Source: Odontesthes bonariensis
Taxonomy: Eukaryota > Chordata > Actinopteri > Atheriniformes > Atherinopsidae
Length of the DNA stretch: 64,000 nt
Assembly: GCF_027942865.1 (NCBI RefSeq)
Contig: NC_134524.1
Coordinates: 6,540,036 to 6,604,035 of the forward strand
Reading direction: 5' to 3'
Position 1 is the stretch's first letter. Every line of letters begins with the position of its first letter. Below, in pieces: positions 60,675 to 64,000 of this stretch. Both the position numbers and the translations under genes were made by a program. The notes beneath the pieces were generated by a model. That model was not told the origin of the DNA and searched no databases. It saw only the letters and a program-made list of their open reading frames with translations.

Positions 60675-62901
60675 CTATGACACCAGAACGCCGGCGCCGC
60701 TTTTGGATCCGCCTCCCTCGCCGTCTCTGGAGGACGCCGCCGACTGGCCCTGCGTCTCCCCTTCGCCCTCTCCCACCAGCCGGATGTTGTAGCGTTCTCT
60801 GTACTCTGTGAGTTCCCGTCCTTTCGCCTGCATCTGTGTGTTGATGGTCTCGATTATTTTGGAGATCTGCCAGGAAACGAAACAAAAAGGTCGAAAATTA
60901 GACATTTTTAAGCGACATTTGTCTCAATTTGGCTTCTTACCAAAGTCTCCATGTTTAAAGCAATACTATGTAACATTTCTACCTTAAAATAACAGCTTGA
61001 AAAAAATTGTGCGGCTAGAATGAGTTTTAATATTACGATTGGCCTGTCTCCTATGCCCTTCGGGGGTCTGAGTTGGAAAAACTGCGCTATGTAACTTTGC
61101 TGGAGCGGCCCGGGAGCTGAGCGGAAGTACTTCGACTTGCTTTCTGGCACACCTACCGCAAAAACAAATAGACCCCTCTCACGCTCCCAGGTACATTTGA
61201 TTACTCTTACCTTCTCGGTCGACATAGCTTGCACCTTCTGACTCCTCGCCGGTTCGTCAACAAACGTGAAAGTGAAAGCAAAAGGGTGTTGTATTTACGA
61301 CAGTGTAACCGTACATTACCTCCTAGCCTGTAGGGGGAGCTCCATAGTGGGCTTTTTGAGAAGTTACATTGTATTGCTTTAAGTTATGTAATCTGATAAA
61401 GTGCAGATGCTCTTTATCAGACAAACCTTGTGGGTATTATGGTTGTGATGTAGCCGTTTTGGGAAGTAGGATCTAGCTCCATCAGTCACTTTGGTTCTAC
61501 AATACTTAACATGATCGGGTAACTGGAAAACTGAAGTGGACATGTTGCTGTTTTTAACTGCTTAACTAGTTGTTTGTGACCACTGCTACAGTTTTGGTGC
61601 TAGTTTTCTGCTTTGTTAGTGTTATCATGAGTCATATGTAAATGTAAATTTATTTTATTTATACAGCCCTTTACAGACAATCCTCACGGTGTACCAAAGT
61701 GCTTTACAGCAGGTAATAAATAAAGAGAAGAATAAGTAAAAACAATAAAAGAACAGTGAAAGCAATAAAATACAACAAAATCAAATAAGATAAAAGTGTC
61801 CTCATACTACTGGGTATTAAAAGCAATCCTAAATAAGTAGGTTTTTAGCCCAGATCTGAAGAGGCCCAGATCAGAAATAAGAGGCAGCTGGACGGGGGGC
61901 TTATTCCAGAGCCTGGGGGCAGCTTTGGGAAAAGGCTCGCTCACCCCAGGGTTTGTATTCTGACCTGGGCACTTCCAGCAGAAACTGATCTGTTGACCTC
62001 AGAGCTCTACCAGGACTGTTAAAAGCTCAGATAAATACGACGGGGCGAGGCCGTTAAGAGCTTTAAAAACAAACATTAAAAGTTTAAAATCAGTTCTCTA
62101 AAGGACAGGAAGCCAATGGAGGGAGTTAAGAACAGGAGTGATGTGCACACGTCTGTTGGTGTTGGTTAAAGACGGGCAGCAGCGTTCTGCACCAGCTGAA
62201 GGTATGAACGTACTCTGCTGAAGTGTTGTGGTCCCACTGTCAGCTAGCTTGATCTGTGAATCGGGGTACTTTGACAACGCTATTCGTTTTTCCATCACCT
62301 GTTCTTTGTTGTTTTCCAAGGCGGGCAGAACTTCTTTCACCGTCCTCTCCACCAACACCCCCCCGACCAGTCGAAAGCATTTCCTCGAGGGATCCACGTC
62401 CTTCAAGGTGTCGATTACTAAGCTGAAGAGGAAAATACAGACGCTCACTTATTTCATCCTAACACTTCTGAAAGCTGCAGAGAAACCGTTTGTACGCTTT
62501 GTGCAGTACAACCCAAAACTGCTGCTGTACAATATGGTGAACTCGTTTCTAATGTTGGGACGTAGTGGGAGTGTTTCCTCCTCCTTATGTGTGTAAATAA
62601 AGAGGCCAGCGAATTATTTCTAAGCCCTTCTGTTCTTCTGTTACTGTAAAAATCATCAGAAACTAATCAGTAAAAACCCCATAAAGTCCACATTTATGGG
62701 AGAGATGATTGATAACAGGATACTAATGCAGACGAAGGTCAACAGGAAGACGATTTATTGCTGTAGGAGCGTAATGAAAGCGGCTGCAGAGGCGGGATCC
62801 TCAGCCACCAACCTGTGCTCATTGATGTCCATCTCCAGCTCTGCAGATTTAGAAGCCATGCTGCGCTGCTCCTGACGCATCCTCTGGAAGTTTGCCACCA
62901 C
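60675..62901 (-). CDS. pfdn2: Prefoldin subunit 2, 3' part
   Basis: Three exons on the minus strand: 62813-62901, 62299-62422 and 60675-60866 (stop 60675-60677). They give about 134 residues in phase across GT-AG sites. Prefoldin is a hexameric cytosolic co-chaperone that hands unfolded actin and tubulin to the CCT chaperonin; PFDN2 is a beta-type subunit. The sequence shows the two coiled-coil helices (RMRQEQRSMASKSAELEMD... and IIETINTQMQAKGRELTEY) around the beta-hairpin core CFRLVGGVLVERTVKEVLP, and the typical C-terminal end GVLVS. The small first exon with the start codon is not in the window, so it lies beyond the 22-bp array at the right edge. An intron carries TTAA MITE copy 60955-61382 and a retrotransposon end. 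Confidence 0.95.
60955..61382 (-). mobile_element. TTAA-bounded MITE family A, copy 2 (pfdn2 intron)
   Basis: 428 bp, inverted relative to the copy at 21093-21524; ends TTAAAGCAATACTATGTAAC and GTTACATTGTATTGCTTTAA. An internal segment differs from copy 1 (about 61195-61320). Confidence 0.8.
61635..62215 (-). repeat. Non-LTR retrotransposon end in a pfdn2 intron
   Basis: Starts AAATTTATTTTATTTATACAGC and contains GGCTTATTCCAGAGCCTGGG and GCAGCGTTCTGCACCAGCTG, phrases found in an abundant fish retrotransposon. It ends about 85 bp before the exon at 62299. Confidence 0.6.
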
Positions 62902-63309
62902 CTGCCACACAAAAACACCGTTCACCTCGGTGCCTTTCAGTCATGAATCAGACGCTTATGGCTGTTGATCAGCTGGTGATAAATCTACTTTCTATTGTGG
63001 AGTTTCTTCATTGTCAATGGGGAAAACGCTTCACTGCAAGTAGCCAGTAAATAAGTAAAAAAGTTGTCTTAAATCGTGTTGATGCTTCTGTCAGATTGAT
63101 TCTTTCGTTGGATGCTCAAGAACAAGCCGGAGTAATCTCAAGTTAAATCAAGTCTTTATTTGTGGTAACAAATGGAGTTTATCAGCGCTGGACCCTGTAT
63201 GACAGAGCCTCGATTTCCGGTAACATTTTGTATTTATACGCCTCATTATTTCACATACGTTGGACTCATTGTCGACCAAATATGATTGGATATGAGTAGG
63301 TTCAACATG

Positions 63310-64000
63310 CTTCGTCATAGTCGCTGAATAAGCCAAATAATGTCCATGAATAAGCCAAATAATGTCCATGAATAAGCCAAATAATGCCCATGAATAAGCC
63401 AAATAATGTCTCTGAATAAGCCAAATAATGCCCATGAATAAGCCAAATAATGTCTCTGAATAAGCCAAATAATGTCTCTGAATAAGCCAAATAATGTCCA
63501 TGAATAAGCCAAATAATGTCTCTGAATAAGCCAAATAATGTCCATGAATAGGCCAAATAATGTCTCTGAATAAGCCAAATAATGCCCATGAATAAGCCAA
63601 ATAATGTCCATGAATAAGCCAAATAATGTCCATGAATAAGCCAAATAATGTCTCTGAATAAGCCAAATAATGTCCATGAATAAGCCAAATAATGTCTCTG
63701 AATAAGCCAAATAATGTCCATGAATAAGCCAAATAATGCCCATGAATAAGCCAAATAATGTCTCTGAATAAGCCAAATAATGTCCATGAATAAGCCAAAT
63801 AATGTCTCTGAATAAGCCAAATAATGTCCATGAATAAGCCAAATAATGTCCATGAATAAGCCAAATAATGCCCATGAATAAGCCAAATAATGTCTCTGAA
63901 TAAGCCAAATAATGTCCATGAATAGGCCAAATAATGTCTCTGAATAAGCCAAATAATGTCCATGAATAAGCCAAATAATGTCTCTGAATAAGCCAAATAA
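63310..64000. repeat. 22-bp minisatellite, about 31 units, running off the window
   Basis: Unit AATAAGCCAAATAATGTCCATG with three main types at the variable site (GTCCATG, GTCTCTG, GCCCATG). All minus-strand frames stay open across it because the unit has no stop in that direction. It probably lies in pfdn2 intron 1. Confidence 0.95.

Noticed and set aside
63148-63996. Three minus-strand frames of 216-282 codons
   Set aside because: Products of the 22-bp minisatellite, whose unit has no stop on that strand.

Overview
This is a piece of a teleost fish genome. The genes are split by GT-AG introns, one of them is six7 (a SIX-family homeobox gene known from fish), and the non-coding sequence is packed with fish-type transposon debris: non-LTR retrotransposon 3' ends, hAT and Tc1/mariner-like non-autonomous elements, TTAA-flanked MITEs and many minisatellites. 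There are no operons, CRISPR arrays or phage. The species cannot be fixed from the sequence.

Layout. (1) 1-8391 (+): the last four coding exons and 3' end of a RIN-family gene, probably rin1 (VPS9 Rab5 exchange domain, then a Ras-association domain); the 5' part lies left of the window. (2) 13063-23301 (-): a complete nine-exon actr2 gene whose exons sum to exactly 394 residues, the length of vertebrate Arp2. (3) 28211-30182 (-): a complete three-exon SIX-type homeobox gene, best called six7, with a TATA-like box upstream. (4) About 31-51 kb: a 21-kb gene-poor interval full of repeats. (5) 51505-55591 (-): complete two-exon b4gat1, the glucuronyltransferase that primes matriglycan on alpha-dystroglycan. 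(6) 57236-57317 (+): a tRNA-Ser(GCU) gene with a poly-T terminator. (7) 60675-62901 (-): the last three exons of pfdn2 (prefoldin subunit 2), whose first exon lies beyond the right edge.

The five protein genes do unrelated jobs: endosomal/Ras signalling, actin branching, photoreceptor and eye transcription control, dystroglycan glycosylation and chaperone function. They are linked by chromosomal history. From memory, RIN1 and B4GAT1 are also near neighbours on human 11q13, which supports the rin1 assignment.

The most unusual non-genic content is: an 11-unit, 76-bp minisatellite in the b4gat1 intron whose every unit carries a perfect DR5 retinoic-acid-type element overlapping a DR1-like site; three near-identical copies of a hAT-like element carrying a BED zinc-finger ORF plus 4, 14 and 16 units of a 32-bp hairpin repeat; an 838-bp near-perfect foldback element; a LINE-derived 56-bp minisatellite in an actr2 intron that keeps all three forward frames open; several TTAA-bounded MITE families, two of which share one TTAA; and two hAT insertions with exact 8-bp target duplications. 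No clearly new molecular system was found. The DR5/DR1 array and the BED/hairpin-array element are the two observations most worth testing.
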